Positions 9,706 through 21,390 of a stretch of DNA of 64,000 nt are shown in pieces. Each line of letters starts with the position of its first letter. The first letter of the stretch is position 1. The position numbers and the translations under genes were made by a program. The notes beneath the pieces were generated by a model. The model saw only the letters and a list, made by a program, of their open reading frames with translations, had not been told where the DNA came from and ran no database searches. Source of the DNA: Pycnopodia helianthoides (lineage: Eukaryota; Echinodermata; Asteroidea; Forcipulatida; Asteriidae); contig CM063255.1 of assembly GCA_032158295.1 (NCBI GenBank), forward strand, positions 9,390,094 through 9,454,093, written 5' to 3'.

Positions 9706-9962
9706 TGGGACCAATTTCATGGCTCTGCTAACCACGGAATTCTGCGGTTAGCGCCCACAGAATCACATTGCTTAATTTTCAGGGCATAGCAAGGGCAGAA
9801 TTCTGTGGTAAAGCAGGGCCTTGAAATCGAGAGCTGCTTAAGCACAACAAAATCATGCTTACCCGAATAAGGTTACCAGCCAAACTACCATGCGTACAAT
9901 TTGTGACTAGTATCCTGCTCATTTCTGCTCAGCAGAAAACTGTTAAGCATTCTGTTTCTTAA
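9706..9962. mobile_element. Palindromic family A repeat, partial and composite
   Basis: It begins GGGACCAATTTCATGGCTCT and contains a separate hairpin formed by GGAATTCTGCGGTTAGC and GCAGAATTCTGTGGTAAAG. The typical inner part GAGCTGCTTAAGCACAAC runs from 9829 to TGCTCAGCAGAAAACTGTTA. The right end is missing. Confidence 0.65.
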
Positions 9963-10200
9963 TATTATTTGGTTTTACCCTTTCACGGATGTGTGTAAAG
10001 CACTGTATACTCAGTACTTCCCTGAGTTCTGTAAAAAAATCCACAGGCATATTACTCAGGTGGGATTCGAACCCACAACCTTTGCCATTCTAGAGCAAAC
10101 GTTTTACCAACTAAGACCACCGAGATTGCCCGATAGCTAGAGGCAGTTCGAATCTGATGTTTTAGCAGCGGATACTGCAACAATTTAATAGATGTTAAAG
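9962..10200 (-). repeat. SINE-like repeat with tRNA-like segment (S3)
   Basis: On the minus strand GGTGGTCTTAGTTGGTAAAA and GGTTGTGGGTTCGAATCCCA form an A-box/B-box pair. The downstream part (GTGTGTAAAGCACTGTATAC on the plus strand) is shared with 63700-64000, and the tRNA-like part with 13330-13420. A spacing suited to an internal pol III promoter suggests a SINE, not a tRNA gene. Confidence 0.7.
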
Positions 10201-10663
10201 AATAAAGATTATTTTATCCCCAGTGCTATAAATCTGTTTCTGCTTAAATAGCTGTTTCTGGTCTGAGCCACCAGGGTAATTGGTATTCGCAGCCACAGTT
10301 GCAAATTCGGACACAATCTAAGTGTACAACAGACCTGAAAAAAAAAATAATAATAAAATCCAAATAATGCATTTGCAACTTGCTTGTCAACCATTTTTGT
10401 AAACCAACTGCTTACCCACTACAAAATGACCTGCGTTAATAAATGCTGAAAGAATTGGTCTCACGTTTCAACCCTAGCAGAGTTGTTCTCATCAAAAGCT
10501 CCATGAACTCTGAAGCTCACAACGGACAAACTTAACAACTATTTATACTCCATGATTAGGTACGATTTACCTTGTACATATCCTGCATTATTACCACGCA
10601 ATACGTGGGCAGCACGCAAACGTTTCTATGGTTGGAAATACTTGAAGGTTTTCAGTCAAGGTA

Positions 10664-10795
10664 GAAAAATATCAATTGACTGGGTGAATAGAAAAGTATC
10701 AATTGACTGGGTGAATAGAAAAGTATCAGTTGATGGGTGCAAAGAAATGTATCAGTTGACCGGTGAATAGAAAAGTACCAGTGAATAAAACGAGT
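10664..10795. repeat. 27-bp tandem repeat, 4-5 copies
   Basis: The unit GAATAGAAAAGTATCAATTG plus ACTGGGT is repeated. The first units are near-identical and the last ones diverge (GATGGGTGCAAAGAAATG, GACCGGTGAATAG). Confidence 0.85.
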
Positions 10796-10799
10796 TATT

Positions 10800-12140
10800 G
10801 ATTACCTCATAAAAAACGCCAAGCTGAAAGGGAAGGTCAGGTTCGGATCACTGAACATCACCCTCTATTATTATTAAGGAAAGGTTATGTTTTGTACATC
10901 AAAATTGGAATTTCATATTTATAGGATCAACCGTTTGCTTACCATAGGGGACTTTAGTCGACTGCACTCATACCCCCTCTTCCTTACCATTTGGCAAGTT
11001 AAATTCGACCAAGCTTACACACAAAAAAGCACTCAATTCTGAGCAAAAAGACTATTCGTAGTAATACGAGATATTTATAAAGTTGTATAGTTTTGTCCAC
11101 GTTCACCCTCCACACCCAAGCTTACCATCGCTGGAAATAAAAAATGATTGGATCTTTCCAATGATGGTAAAATAAAATAAGGTTGCGATTATGCAATCCC
11201 TTCAAATTGGAGTGGAACGATTCGAGTTATGCCAAACAGCTACTGTGTGCCATATAGTGGTGTACAAAGTGTTCAAGTTTACAGATCACACTGAGGAAAC
11301 AAAGACCAAGAACTCGGACATTCAGTGGCCGATCCCAATGGTTTGAGGATAATATGAAAGAGAATTCAATCCGTAAGACATTTTGTTATCACTTTTTCTG
11401 CTGTAAAACAGTAAGTTCAAGGCGATACTAAAGTTTGTAAAAATAGCCTTTGAAGGAAAGCTTTCTGCTGTGTAAGAATGTGTGCTTCATGCTTGAGTGG
11501 TCAGACAATGCTGTCACCGATGGTTGTTTCAGTTCTTAAAATTCTGTAATGAGAGGGTTACGATACGATTCCCATTTGTTATGACTCACATGTACTACTC
11601 CAACCACAATGGTCAATGACTCAGTCATCCAGACTGGGACCTTTATCGCACGGCCACGACCCTGCCGGTTTTTAACGGCCGGTTAAGACCAAGTCACTAG
11701 TACTCTTTTATTCCCTTATTGCTTTCCCTAGTGCCTGCACTGGCCTCGTAATAAAGGTGTCATACAGGATTGGTAAGGATAAAAAAACATAATCGTTCAA
11801 CTGACTCACAAAACAGATTAAGTGCAAATTTTCACAGGTTTTTAATTTCATGTATGTGGTTGATCACACACAAACATGAACACTGCCCAGGGCCCGAAAT
11901 TTACGAATGTCAAGTAATAAACCACAAGGGAAGTTCATACTAGAACCATTTTTTCCTGCGAAATATTTTACCATGAAATGAAGTCATATTGAAAGACCTA
12001 AAAATAAACGCAACAGCAGATTTTGGTTGTTACAACCATAATTAAGGACAATGTGCTTCACAACTGACTCACAAAACAGATAAAGTTCAAATTTTCACAG
12101 GTTTTTAATTTCATGTATACGGTTGATCACACAAAAACAT
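10800..12140. other. Intergenic stretch without recognisable genes
   Basis: No coding exon is supportable. About 11640-11715 (GGCCACGACCCTGCCGG, AACGGCCGGTTAAGACC, TTTTATTCCCTTATTG) recurs at 42960-43070, so it is part of a dispersed repeat. Two copies of CAACTGACTCACAAAACAGA with AATTTTCACAGGTTTTTAAT, at about 11797 and 12061, mark a local roughly 265-bp direct duplication. Confidence 0.6.
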
Positions 12141-12143
12141 GAA

Positions 12144-12390
12144 CACTGCCCAGGGCTCGAAATTTACACTGGACAGACAGCAGGCCTGAGGCCAGTGATT
12201 TCAGCATCGGGCCAGTAAACTGAGGACCGGACTTGTAAGTCTGGCAGTCTTGTTTTTTACAATTGCAAAATAATACCTCACTTTTTAATAAGTTAACTGT
12301 ATGTTTTTTTTTTTGGTGTGCGAAGTCTAAAATAAAAATCTTGTTTATTTAAAAGATTTTTTTTTTCCGTCAGAGATCGTCTCCTATTTG
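12144..12390 (+). repeat. Family G repeat (GCAGGGCTCGAA type), partial
   Basis: It contains CAGGGCTCGAAATTTACACT, CAGGCCTGAGGCCAGTGAT, CGGGCCAGTAAACTGAGG and TAAGTCTGGCAGTCTTG. These match the left half of the complete copies at 48793-49145 and 49832-50169. Confidence 0.7.
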
Positions 12391-12911
12391 TGTGTGTTTT
12401 AATTTTATTTAATTTTTGGGCCAAGAAAAATGAGGTACATGTAAATCTCCTGTTGAGCTACAAACACTGCGGTCTTGTGGGTTTTTCAACAACATTTAGC
12501 CCCACTGCCTGCGATTATTTTGTCACCTCTAACCAATCCTTTAACTGGCAATTTGCAATGGCCTTGTTAACATAGGTTGCCATGGTCTCTGTTGTAACAT
12601 TTCAAATCCAATCAATATAAACACACCCAAGCCATATTGTGGTCGACTTTGCGGTCTCACTGAGTAATATGATATTGCAAAAAACGGAAGTGCCCAGTTA
12701 GAGAGCTGTAGTTCCTACAAGGGGCGGGGGCCCACCCACAATTGTGTTAATAGCTTTATATCTTTCCTGTGGTTGTGGTTTTACTTGCCCACCTTGGTTG
12801 GTTTATTGCTCCACTAAGTATGGATTTATTTTAGTACTGTTGAAGATCAAGGCTACAGAAATTATCACCTCCGGAATTACCAATACAAGTACAACTTCCC
12901 CCGCAACTGGT

Positions 12912-13210
12912 GGATACAGTTGTAAAATATACAACTGGGTGTTACAGTTGTAAAATATACAACTGGGTGGATACGGTTGTAAAACATACAGCTGGGTGTG
13001 TATAGTTGTAAAAATATAACTGGGATGTATACAGACTTTGTAAAAATACAACTGGGTTTACTGGTGTATACAGTTGTAAAAAATACAACTGGGTTACTGG
13101 GTGAATACAGTTGTAAAATATACAACTGGGTTACTGGGTGGATGCAAAAATATCCAACTGGGTTACTGGGTGGATACAGTTGAAAAATAAACAACTGGGT
13201 GGATACAGTT
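12912..13210. repeat. Tandem array of about 10 palindromic units
   Basis: The unit is built on CAGTTGTAAAATATACAACT followed by GGGTGGATA or GGGTTACTGGGTGGATA. The word CAGTTG...CAACTG makes every unit an inverted repeat. Unit length varies from about 28 to 42 bp, and units become mixed toward the right end. Confidence 0.85.
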
Positions 13211-13329
13211 TTACTGTATCTTTTTATCTTTGTAAACTTGACTTACTCAGTTAAGTACTTAACCAAATAAAATTCTTTATCCCGTGCAAATTTAACACCT
13301 ATTAAATTGTTCAGTACCCGCTGCTAAAA

Positions 13330-13545
13330 TATAGGATTCCAACTGCCTCTAGCTACCAGCAATCTCGGTGGTCTAGTTGGTGAGACATCTGCTCTAGAAT
13401 GGCAAAGGTCTTTGGGTTCTTAATTAAGCATCTTGCTCAAGGACACAAGTGCCACAACCAGGACTTAAATCCTCACCCTGCTGATCAGAAACACCAGAGC
13501 TTGAGTCCGAACGCTCTTAACCGCTCGGCAACAACACGCCCACAA
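13330..13545. repeat. Two joined SINE-like fragments (S3 then S1)
   Basis: The first part (CTCGGTGGTCTAGTTGGTGA, GCTCTAGAATGGCAAAGG) is the tRNA-like head of S3 on the plus strand. From about 13426 the sequence switches to S1 on the minus strand (CTTGCTCAAGGACACAAGTG, CTGCTGATCAGAAACACC, CTTAACCGCTCGGCAACAAC). The join suggests insertion of one copy into another. Confidence 0.7.
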
Positions 13546-13549
13546 TGCT

Positions 13550-14690
13550 GCATAAACATCATAACACCAGTCATCGGGCCAGTTATTTCATTCCTCAAAC
13601 CATCTCAGCTCCCTGCGGAGTATACAGACATGTAGCGCACCAAGTAAAACAATCGCAAGAACCACCTCTGCCCTCACAGGTACCCATTCACTCCCAGGTG
13701 AAGAGAAGCAATTAAGTGTCCTCATCAGAGAAACTCTCCAGGCCTTGCGCTTAGGCCTTTTGTAAAGTAGCCAACCGGCCTAGAGTAGTAAACTGTGAAT
13801 TTTACCTACCCCCAGGAAGTTTTAGTAGCCCAGATTTTAAACATGTATTGTCATAAATGTATCTTTCTCATGTATGAATCATTAATGCTAGCAATCTCAG
13901 CCAGTTTAATGGTCAACTGAAATTACACTCACACACTCCAAAATAAAATAACTGTTGCACATTTTTTTTCTCCTTTTTTTCCCCAACATCTTTAATGAGG
14001 GTAAGCTCTGATCAGCGCCAAGCCACTGCTTTCCATGGAGGCCCTCAGTACAAATACTGAATTAATAAAAACATACCACCATCAAAATTGTTAAAAGAAA
14101 GAACAACATGGTCTCAAGCTAAAAAACCCCAAATTTTACAAAGAATTGGAGAATAAAAACACATATAAAATAAAAATCAAAAGTAAGCAAAATACACATG
14201 TACAACATGTATGTTAAACACTAAAACAGCAACACTAACATTTTAGCAGCCCACAGGGCAACTTCAGAAGTGGTGTTTACCAGCCAATAGCCGTTTTTAA
14301 TAGACAATTTGCTAGTGTTAGCGGGCTAGTCTTAAGGGTGAGCCCTGACTCTCTCACGACCGGATGCCAACCCACACCCTGAGATGACATTGTATCCACC
14401 AGAGCTTGTAAATCCAACTATAAAGCAGACCACTTGGCCATGACAAACTAGAAAGGAGAATCTTTTGATGGAAAAGTTCAAAGTCTCAAAATCTAATTAA
14501 ATGGTCTGTGTACCCCACACAGAGCTATGACAAAACAGATACTGAAATTGCAGATTGATTTTGTCCGCTGCCGACATTCCAAAACACGGATGAATGGCTG
14601 GTGATCCACATCACAACGCCAGTGTTACAATGAAACAATTCAGCTGAAACTCCCCCATACTTGCTATTGTAGTCGTAAAACTACTACAAA
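13550..14690. other. Intergenic stretch, nothing coding recognised
   Basis: The region is A/T-rich. Parts of 13740-13870 (GGCCTTGCGCTTAGGCC, AAAGTAGCC, GGAAGTTTTAGTAGCCCAGA) and 14240-14345 recur at 37825-38195, so the region belongs to a dispersed repeat with ends I could not define. Confidence 0.55.
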
Positions 14691-14696
14691 GGAAGG

Positions 14697-15057
14697 TTAC
14701 AGGCAGGGTATACTTTTGGTAATTGTCAAAGACCAGTATCCACACTTGGTGTATCCCAACGTATGCATAAAACAACAGACCTGTGGAAAATTTGGGCTCA
14801 ATTGGTCTTCGAAGTTGCAAGAAAATAATAAAAGAAAACACACCCTTGTTGCATAGAATTGTGTGCTTTCAGATGCGCCTGAGAAAGGCTTCAAGGGTGA
14901 AAAATTACTTCTTTCTCTGAAACTACATTACTTCAAAGGGGGCCGTTTCAAACAATGTTTTATAATATCAACAGCTCTCCAGTGCTCTTTACCAAGTACA
15001 TGTACGTTTTTATGCTCATAAACTTTCAAGAGTAATTACCAAAGGTATATCCTGCTT
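14697..15057. mobile_element. TTAA-flanked small element (family D)
   Basis: It runs from GCAGGGTATACTTTTGGTAA to ATTACCAAAGGTATATCCTG, followed by TTTTAA. The core CAATTGGTCTTCGAAGTTGC and the CTACATTACTTCAAAG segment match other D copies. It abuts a family C element and shares one TTAA (15058-15061) with it. Confidence 0.8.
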
Positions 15058-15061
15058 TTAA

Positions 15062-15430
15062 AGGCACAGTACACGTTTGGTAATTGGAGCCTACTGATTG
15101 TGTTAATCCTATATAAATGTATACAATAAAACTAACCTGTGAAAATTTCACTTCAAAAGGTGGTCGCGTTTTTGAGATATCACCGAAAAACCGGAGTGAA
15201 TTTTTCCACGCAGGAAGAATATTCCCCCGCCATAGGATTACACAGTCTGAGAAACACTTCTCAGATTCAAATTTTGGGGAATAAAAAAGATATATTTTCC
15301 ATAACCGTAGTACTTTGAAGTTAAAAGTTTCTCAAAATTCATTTTACTACCCAAAGCTGCTGTACTTCTTACCAAGTAAGTTTTTATTGCCATTAATTTT
15401 CAGAGTCATTACCAAACATGTACTGTGCCT
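15062..15430. mobile_element. TTAA-flanked small element (family C), copy 1
   Basis: The flanks are TTAA at 15058-15061 and 15431-15434. The termini AGGCACAGTACACGTTTGGT and CCAAACATGTACTGTGCCT are inverted repeats. The inside shares ACCTGTGAAAATTTCA and TTGAGATATC with copies at 25462-25821 and 44140-45192. Confidence 0.85.
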
Positions 15431-15526
15431 TTAAACCATAGAGTAAGGTTTAGATTCACTGGAACTTTTTGTTTGTTGAAAGGGAAAGTTGTGCTTGCAT
15501 ACATTTAGATCTACAAATACAATCCT

Positions 15527-15858
15527 GGGCCCAATTTCATAAAGCTGAAAATATTACTAAAAATTGTTCTGCTATTACATGTATTAAGCAAAAGAGAACA
15601 TTCTTTGTGTAGCATTCTAAGCTCCTTTGTTAGTGTTTATTACAAACATGAGCTCCCTCTGTTCTGGGCCCAATTTCGTAAAGTCTGTAAGCACAAAAAC
15701 TTGCTAAGCAGAGAAAAATCTGGCTTACCAGAACCAGCTTACCAGCCAACATTCCATATATTTTGCCTTGTTTCAACTGATGCCCAACTCATTTTTGGCT
15801 AAGCAAAGAAATTTGTTTAGCAGTATTTTCTGCTAAACAGTTTTATGAAATTGGGCCC
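15527..15858. mobile_element. Palindromic family A repeats, nested or overlapping
   Basis: Two left ends are present (GGGCCCAATTTCATAAAGCT at 15527 and GGGCCCAATTTCGTAAAG at about 15666) but only one right end (TTTATGAAATTGGGCCC, ending 15858). The second start with the right end forms a complete variant copy. The first is a truncated copy next to it. Confidence 0.75.
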
Positions 15859-16039
15859 TGGCCTGTAATGAATGTGGATTGCTGAGTCAGATGGGGTGGT
15901 CAGATATGTTATGTATCTACCATTCCCTTGCCAGCCACCATTGGCCTGCAAGGAATGTGTCCGCATTGTTTGTATCATTATTTCCTCTCAGTTTAACTTG
16001 ACTGAATGCTAGTACTATTTAAATAACAAAGAGTTTCGT

Positions 16040-16330
16040 TTCATTTCATTTCATTTATTAATTCTGCTTGTGAAGCCAAGGACTCTCAGAAAGCGAACTT
16101 AATCACTATCCTACTAGCCAAGAACCCCTGGAGAGAAGACAATGAAGGAAGTTTTAGTTTTAGGTGTGGGAGGAAAACCCCAGAGAAATGTTCCAGGGAA
16201 AACCCACGCAACCAGGCAGGGACTGAAAAACCCAATCCACGTAGTGCCCCGGTGTGATTTGAACCGGGGTAGGTCCCAGAGGTGGAGGCAAGGCAAGATA
16301 CCACTACGCCAGCCTGACTGAAAATTCATA
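16040..16330 (-). repeat. SINE-like repeat with tRNA-like head (S4)
   Basis: On the minus strand it reads CAGGCTGGCGTAGTGGTATC, then a box-B-like CCCGGTTCAAATCACACC, then GGGCACTACGTGGATTGGG and GTGGGTTTTCCCTGGAACAT. It ends in a TTTCATTTCATTTCATT pentamer run. The plus-strand copy at 59222-59610 and a diverged one at 22950-23185 share the order of blocks. Confidence 0.75.
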
Positions 16331-17830
16331 TTGTGTATTAAAACCAAGGCACCAAACCTAGGTGTGGCATTCTAGAAGTGTGGCTTGGGACATCAAGGTG
16401 GGTCGGACGGCGGCTCTTTATTTTCTATGTTATTGTACACATGTATTATAAACTGAAGGCTCTCAGACCCCATTTACACTAGATCCAGAAAGGTGGATCA
16501 GACCCGGATCTGATCCGGCAATGTGGATCAACAGCTAGTGTACAACGCAAAAATGAAAGGGATCAGACCCGGTTCAAGAAGTGCCCTTTGCAAAATGAAA
16601 AATGACCAAGCCCTCTCAAAGATGAAAATCTAGGCATGCAATAAAACTTTTCCCCTTTGTACTTACCACAATGTTATCGCATTCACCAAACATCCTTTGT
16701 AACCAATGAGAGTGTAAACTCAATGACTCGGCAAGGCAAACGGAACAGAACAAAGTTTGTCAAAAGTAAATGCACATAAAGCGATTAGAAAAAAAAAATC
16801 CACACAAACCTGTTGTTGTTCTATCCAGTAACTCTATACAGATGCAGAATGACAGGCGACCCAAAACATCAGATGCAAAAACCCCAAAAGGCGGTACCAA
16901 GCACGACTGGCTTTCAAAGAAAAACTCAGACACTACAAATCCAGCTCGACTTACCGCCGCATTATCCGGTCAGCCTAATGGGAACAGACACACGATGATA
17001 AACGACCCATGAATAAGTTTGGAACTGAAAACAAAAGTTCGCAAGGAAAGCCGGTCATGATTGGCCGAGAGACCGAGACACACGGAGAGAGCGACCTCTA
17101 CCTAGGCAAAACTATCCGGACGCATTATCCAGTGTATCTAATGGGAATAGACATGAGAGTGATTAACCAGTGACCCCCTAACCCCCTCTAATGCTGCAAC
17201 AGGGCCAGCTAGGGCTCCCTCTGTACGTATAAACTGGTGCAGTAATGAGCCAATTCCTGTACTCCACTTGTTTACAGTGTAAGCTTCCTTATAAAATTAA
17301 AGGGGACTGTACACCACTGTTGTTAAATTGAATTGGTTTCGAGAAGAGTTCAAAATCAACTTCAACAGAAATGAAAATTAATCTAAAGCCTGGGCGACTA
17401 TTGTTTGGTATGTCTAGTCGCGACTGCCGCTTTTCAACTACCCACATATCCCCTTAAATGAGGGCGGTAGTCGACAGAGCAGAAGTCTCGAAAGTCGCAG
17501 GAGCTTGACATCATGAGAACAGCATCAGTATCAGTATAAGGTGTGTGTGACTTTATGGGCTTGATTATGGGGGGGGAATCTACAGAACCACTGGGCTTTT
17601 AGCTCAAAACTTTTACTGGACCAGAATAAACCTTTTACAGCAACAGAACCAAATGAGAAAACTGTCAACACAGTTTAACAATTATACTATTTTTATTTGC
17701 ACAAGCATCAGAGAAAATGTTTCTAGTTTTGTCCTAATCATACTTTGATATTCAACAGAATGAAAGATATTTATCGACTCAAAGTCAACATTGAAACATC
17801 ATTTTTATTGTTGAGAATATTACTCAGTTG
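16331..17830. other. Intergenic stretch with a diffuse internal duplication
   Basis: TATCCGGTCAGCC-TAATGGGAACAG near 16965 and TATCCAGTGTATCTAATGGG near 17126 are related. Family-G-like sequence (CTCAAAACTTTTACTGGACC) occurs at about 17605. Otherwise there is nothing recognisable, and no coding exon. Confidence 0.5.
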
Positions 17831-18489
17831 AATTGTGACTCAATATTATTATTCAATCAACCTGAGATCAGGGTTCTGCCCACAGTGGTCGGTGCCGGAA
17901 AACCGCCCGGCACTAAGGATTCCCCAACCACCCACTGGCAGAATTTTATCTGTTTCCGACCACCACACATTTTCCAAATTGTTTAATTTCACTTGCAATT
18001 TCCTTTCAAAGGTTTTCAACGAAATGTAAAATTGGGTATTTACCAGTAAAAATGGTATCCGAAGCCATTAATTTTGAGTACTTCTTTGATTTGTGTATAT
18101 TTATATGATCTACCGTATAACTGGGCCATCTCGCAATGGTTTCCAGGGAAACATTTTTCCACCACTAAAGAAATCCTGGGCAGAACCCTGTGAGATGTAG
18201 AACAAAGGCCCATTCCAACCGCTTTATTCCACGCACTGCATAATTCTCTCCATGGAACCCCTTGCCCGGTGCATGTGAATTCCCTCCATTCCAACAATCT
18301 AGACTGTTTCAAGAGGAATATCAATTCCTACCTTCAGCTCCCCTGGGCTATTTTCATCCTAAATGTTTTCTTCTTGTAGCCCCTTACCAAGAGTGGCTTT
18401 TATAGCCCCTTACCCAAGAGTGGCTTTTAGCCTTGTTCAGTGCAAACTTGTATACATTTTTATTTTTGGAACTAAAAAATACACTCACA

Positions 18490-18575
18490 AGAAAAACAAC
18501 ACAAGACCGCCGGACTTGTCCGGTCATGAGCTTACTGACCCGACTCTAAAATCACTGGCGCTTTGAGCCCTGAAT
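18490..18575 (-). repeat. Family G repeat, left-half fragment
   Basis: ACACAAGACCGCCGGACTTG, TCCGGTCATGAGCTTACTG and TCACTGGCG...TTTGAGCCCTG match complete family G copies in inverse orientation. The matching right half lies near 17600, with unrelated sequence between. Confidence 0.65.
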
Positions 18576-19089
18576 ACAAAAAAAACAAAAAACGTCTCAG
18601 TATTCCAGGGGTCCCTTGGTATTTAAAGGCTACTACGTTAAGTTGGTGTTGGTATTACAGCGGTGTTAAGTTGGTACACGCACCAATTACTCTCTGAAAC
18701 GCATACTTCCGCTTGAAGCACCTCTTGCACATTATTGAAATACCCCCCCCCAAAAAAAAAAAAAAAAAAAAAACCAAGAAGGTTGTTTTGCAAAATGACG
18801 GATAAGAAAAAATAAGTCATCTGGCCTCATTTATGTTACATATCCCACATGGATAAAATATCCTCAAGCAAAAAAAAACATAGTTGAGAGGGGCAAGCAA
18901 GAGTGACAAGCACTGCTGTTTGCAAGTTACCCCATTCACATAATGTTTACGCTCTTATGTTCTCAGTCACTTTTCTCTTGTGTAACACATCTTCATAACA
19001 ACTTACTCTTAGAAATTATTTTAGATGTCAATTAATAAGCCACAAGGGAAACTGACAGGGTAAATTTTAAATAATTTGGGATTGAACAG

Positions 19090-19340
19090 AGACAAATTGA
19101 CTAGAGCACTGATTGAAACTGGGTTAACATGCCAGTGCTCTACCAACTGAGCTATTCTAGCCCTGTATTTGCGGTCTCCCTATTTTGTCAATATCTTTGT
19201 TTGGGGGTGCCGTTCAAAGCCATAAAATTGCATCCCCTTGCAGTGATCCCCTGGCTGCCACTTCTAAGGTTGTACCACAAACTTGGGTGTGATCCCTGAC
19301 AACACAGCAGTTACAGGTTGAATGGCTTCTGATTGGCACC
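19090..19340 (-). repeat. SINE-like repeat with tRNA-like head (S2)
   Basis: On the minus strand GGGCTAGAATAGCTCAGTTG, then GTAGAGCACTGGCATGTTAA, resembles a tRNA 5' half. The downstream block (TTTGGGGGTGCC on the plus strand) is shared with 22380-22450 and 58960-58985. The box B region is degraded. Confidence 0.7.
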
Positions 19341-20099
19341 CCAGCCGATGAAGGTTAATCTAGTATTAATAATCATAATAACTATTTTTATGTTGCGTTT
19401 TATCTCCGGGCGCCTCAAAGCGCTTATCAATATCTATTTCCAGACAGGTTTTCAAATTTTTTGAATTGTGAGACCTATTTATGCACCTTGTAAGGGTTTT
19501 CAAAATCACAAAGAAAACTGAAAAAAGTGCTGTGAATTTCCACGATAGACTAACTCAATTTAGTTGGAACATTGATGAGGAAGACAAAATACTCACACGG
19601 AGAATCAGGTCTGCATTAGGAAGTGGAAGGCAAGTTTACCCAAGAGATCTGTATTCAGACCATTAATGGCATACAATGAATTTAACTGTAGCTAGTGTAC
19701 ATAAACTCAAAGTACTTCCACACACACTACACAAAGAAAAGTTTGCACTATGAGTACCATTATATTCCACAAATGCTGCAGCTGTTAGCATGACAGGTGT
19801 CTTCAATTCGATCCACATTTATTGTTGAAGTGGGGGGGGGGGGGTCGCAGTTTCGGTTGTAGTTTCACCTTTGGCTCCCCCATGGACTCTTTTGTCACCC
19901 CAGTTGTCGGTTTATTGATTTTTTATTTCATGTGTCTTTTGGATGATCGAAACAATTGAGACAACACAAACACAGACTCTTTGTTGGCAGTGGCCCAAGC
20001 ATTGAGGCAGTGTGTGTGGTAGTCTTGATTGGCAACCTTGTATTTTGTATTAGTGATGGTAGAGGGCGCCGGAGTATTTACATGTAGGCAAATTGCAAG

Positions 20100-20215
20100 G
20101 AGAGACAAAAATCTTGAGAGGCCGTGCATGGAAGGAGTGTTGCTGGTCGCACTGGCAGAGGAAGGCCGAAAGCTAGGTGGGCTGACAACATTTATGCGCT
20201 TAAGTTAAAAGAAGT
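20100..20215 (+). pseudogene. Short retrotransposon-derived coding fragment
   Basis: The plus-strand translation RTGRGRPKARWADNI resembles the GR.GRP...W.DNI string found near the end of many non-LTR retrotransposon reverse transcriptases. Only about 40 residues are related; the flanks are SINE. The identification is by motif memory only. Confidence 0.5.
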
Positions 20216-20234
20216 AAGATCACCGGACTCTAGC

Positions 20235-20590
20235 TCTGGTGTTTCTGTTCAGCAGAGGTGGGTTCGAGTCCCGGTCGTGACACTTGTGTCCTTAAGCGAG
20301 ACACTTAACCATTATTGCTGTGTCCTTCGAAGACGTAAAGCCATAGGTCCAGTGTGTTGTGTAATGCATGTAAAAGAACCCAAGTGCACTTATCGAAAAG
20401 AGAAGGGGTTTGCCCTGACGTTCCTGGGTTTGATTGGCAGCATATTGCGCCACAGCACCTTGTAAACCATTACATGGTGCTATGTAAAGGAATAGGTTAA
20501 TAGTATACTTCAAAACGTAGCCCACAATACCTTGCAGGAAAATACTGAATGTTGTTGAAGCGCCTTGAGTGTCACTGAGTGACAGATATG
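20235..20590 (+). repeat. SINE-like repeat (S1), well preserved
   Basis: The head reads CTCTAGCTCTGGTGTTTCTG, GGTTCGAGTCCCGGTCGTGA and CACTTGTGTCCTTAAGCGAG. The body (GACGTAAAGCCATAGGTCC, GCATGTAAAAGAACCCAAGT, GAGAAGGGGTTTGCCC) is shared with 39885-40190 and 57344-57800. The region ends in a short ATTATTATTATTA run. Box B is intact; the 5' part with box A is truncated. Confidence 0.8.
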
Positions 20591-21260
20591 TGCCTTTATA
20601 AAAGAAGCCATTATTATTATTAATTTCATAACAAACACTTTATAGCCCAAAGTGCCTAATACAAGGCACCGTGTCCCTTCAAATGCTGACCCCCCCCCAC
20701 CACAATCCTACATTGAGCCTTAGACTTAGAGAGTTTGTTTTGAGCACCCTGGATAACCCATCAGAGTACAAACACACCACAGGAGGAAACCACAAAGCGA
20801 ACCTAGACAAGCGGTTAGTTGTGTTATTGAACTATCACGATCAAACACTAGAGGGCACTGTTCCAGAAAACTGACTTGCCGATGAACTGCTCACCACCAA
20901 TCTAAAGGGTGTGCACAGAATTTGTCTGCACGTCTTGCAGCAAGAGACTAGGGGCCACAGGCATACATGAAAATGTACATGGTATGTTTGTACATGTACA
21001 TGTGTACACTCACCTGATGCTGGCCTGGTAATGTGAGGTGCTCATAATTGAATTAAAGTTTCAGTCGGAGGGTTTTGTGGCAATTACAAGAACACCTGCA
21101 AGTACTGTTGTGGGGGCTAAAAAAAGACCTTTACCAAACAAAACTTGTTTTGAATGGGCAGTGAATAATGAGCCTTGCTCTAGTATGATATGAGCTATCA
21201 AGAACTCAATTTGTAGATGACCTAGAATTGATGTGGGTGGACGAAATTAGGTGTTTATCT

Positions 21261-21390
21261 TGGGATTCGGATGGGGGGAGGGGGAGAGGGGAAAGGGGGA
21301 GGGGGAGAGGGAGGGGAGGGTAGGAGGGAGGATAGGGGGAGGAGGAGGACAGGGAGAAAGGGGGGAGGTATAAGGGGAAAAAGGGGGGAA
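21261..21390 (+). repeat. Purine tract, G-rich
   Basis: For about 130 bp the plus strand is almost only G and A, with many runs of three to six G (GGGGGGAGGGGGAGAGGGG). Nothing coding is seen on either strand; the apparent proline/serine-rich frame on the minus strand is compositional. Confidence 0.9.

Noticed and set aside
10065..10130. tRNA gene on the minus strand
   Set aside because: Box A and box B words are present but the cloverleaf is not convincing. The same segment recurs with a shared non-tRNA tail elsewhere in the window, so it is a SINE head.
12803..13194. Frames reading repeated CIFYNCIHPV-type peptides
   Set aside because: They are translations of the palindromic tandem array at 12912-13210.
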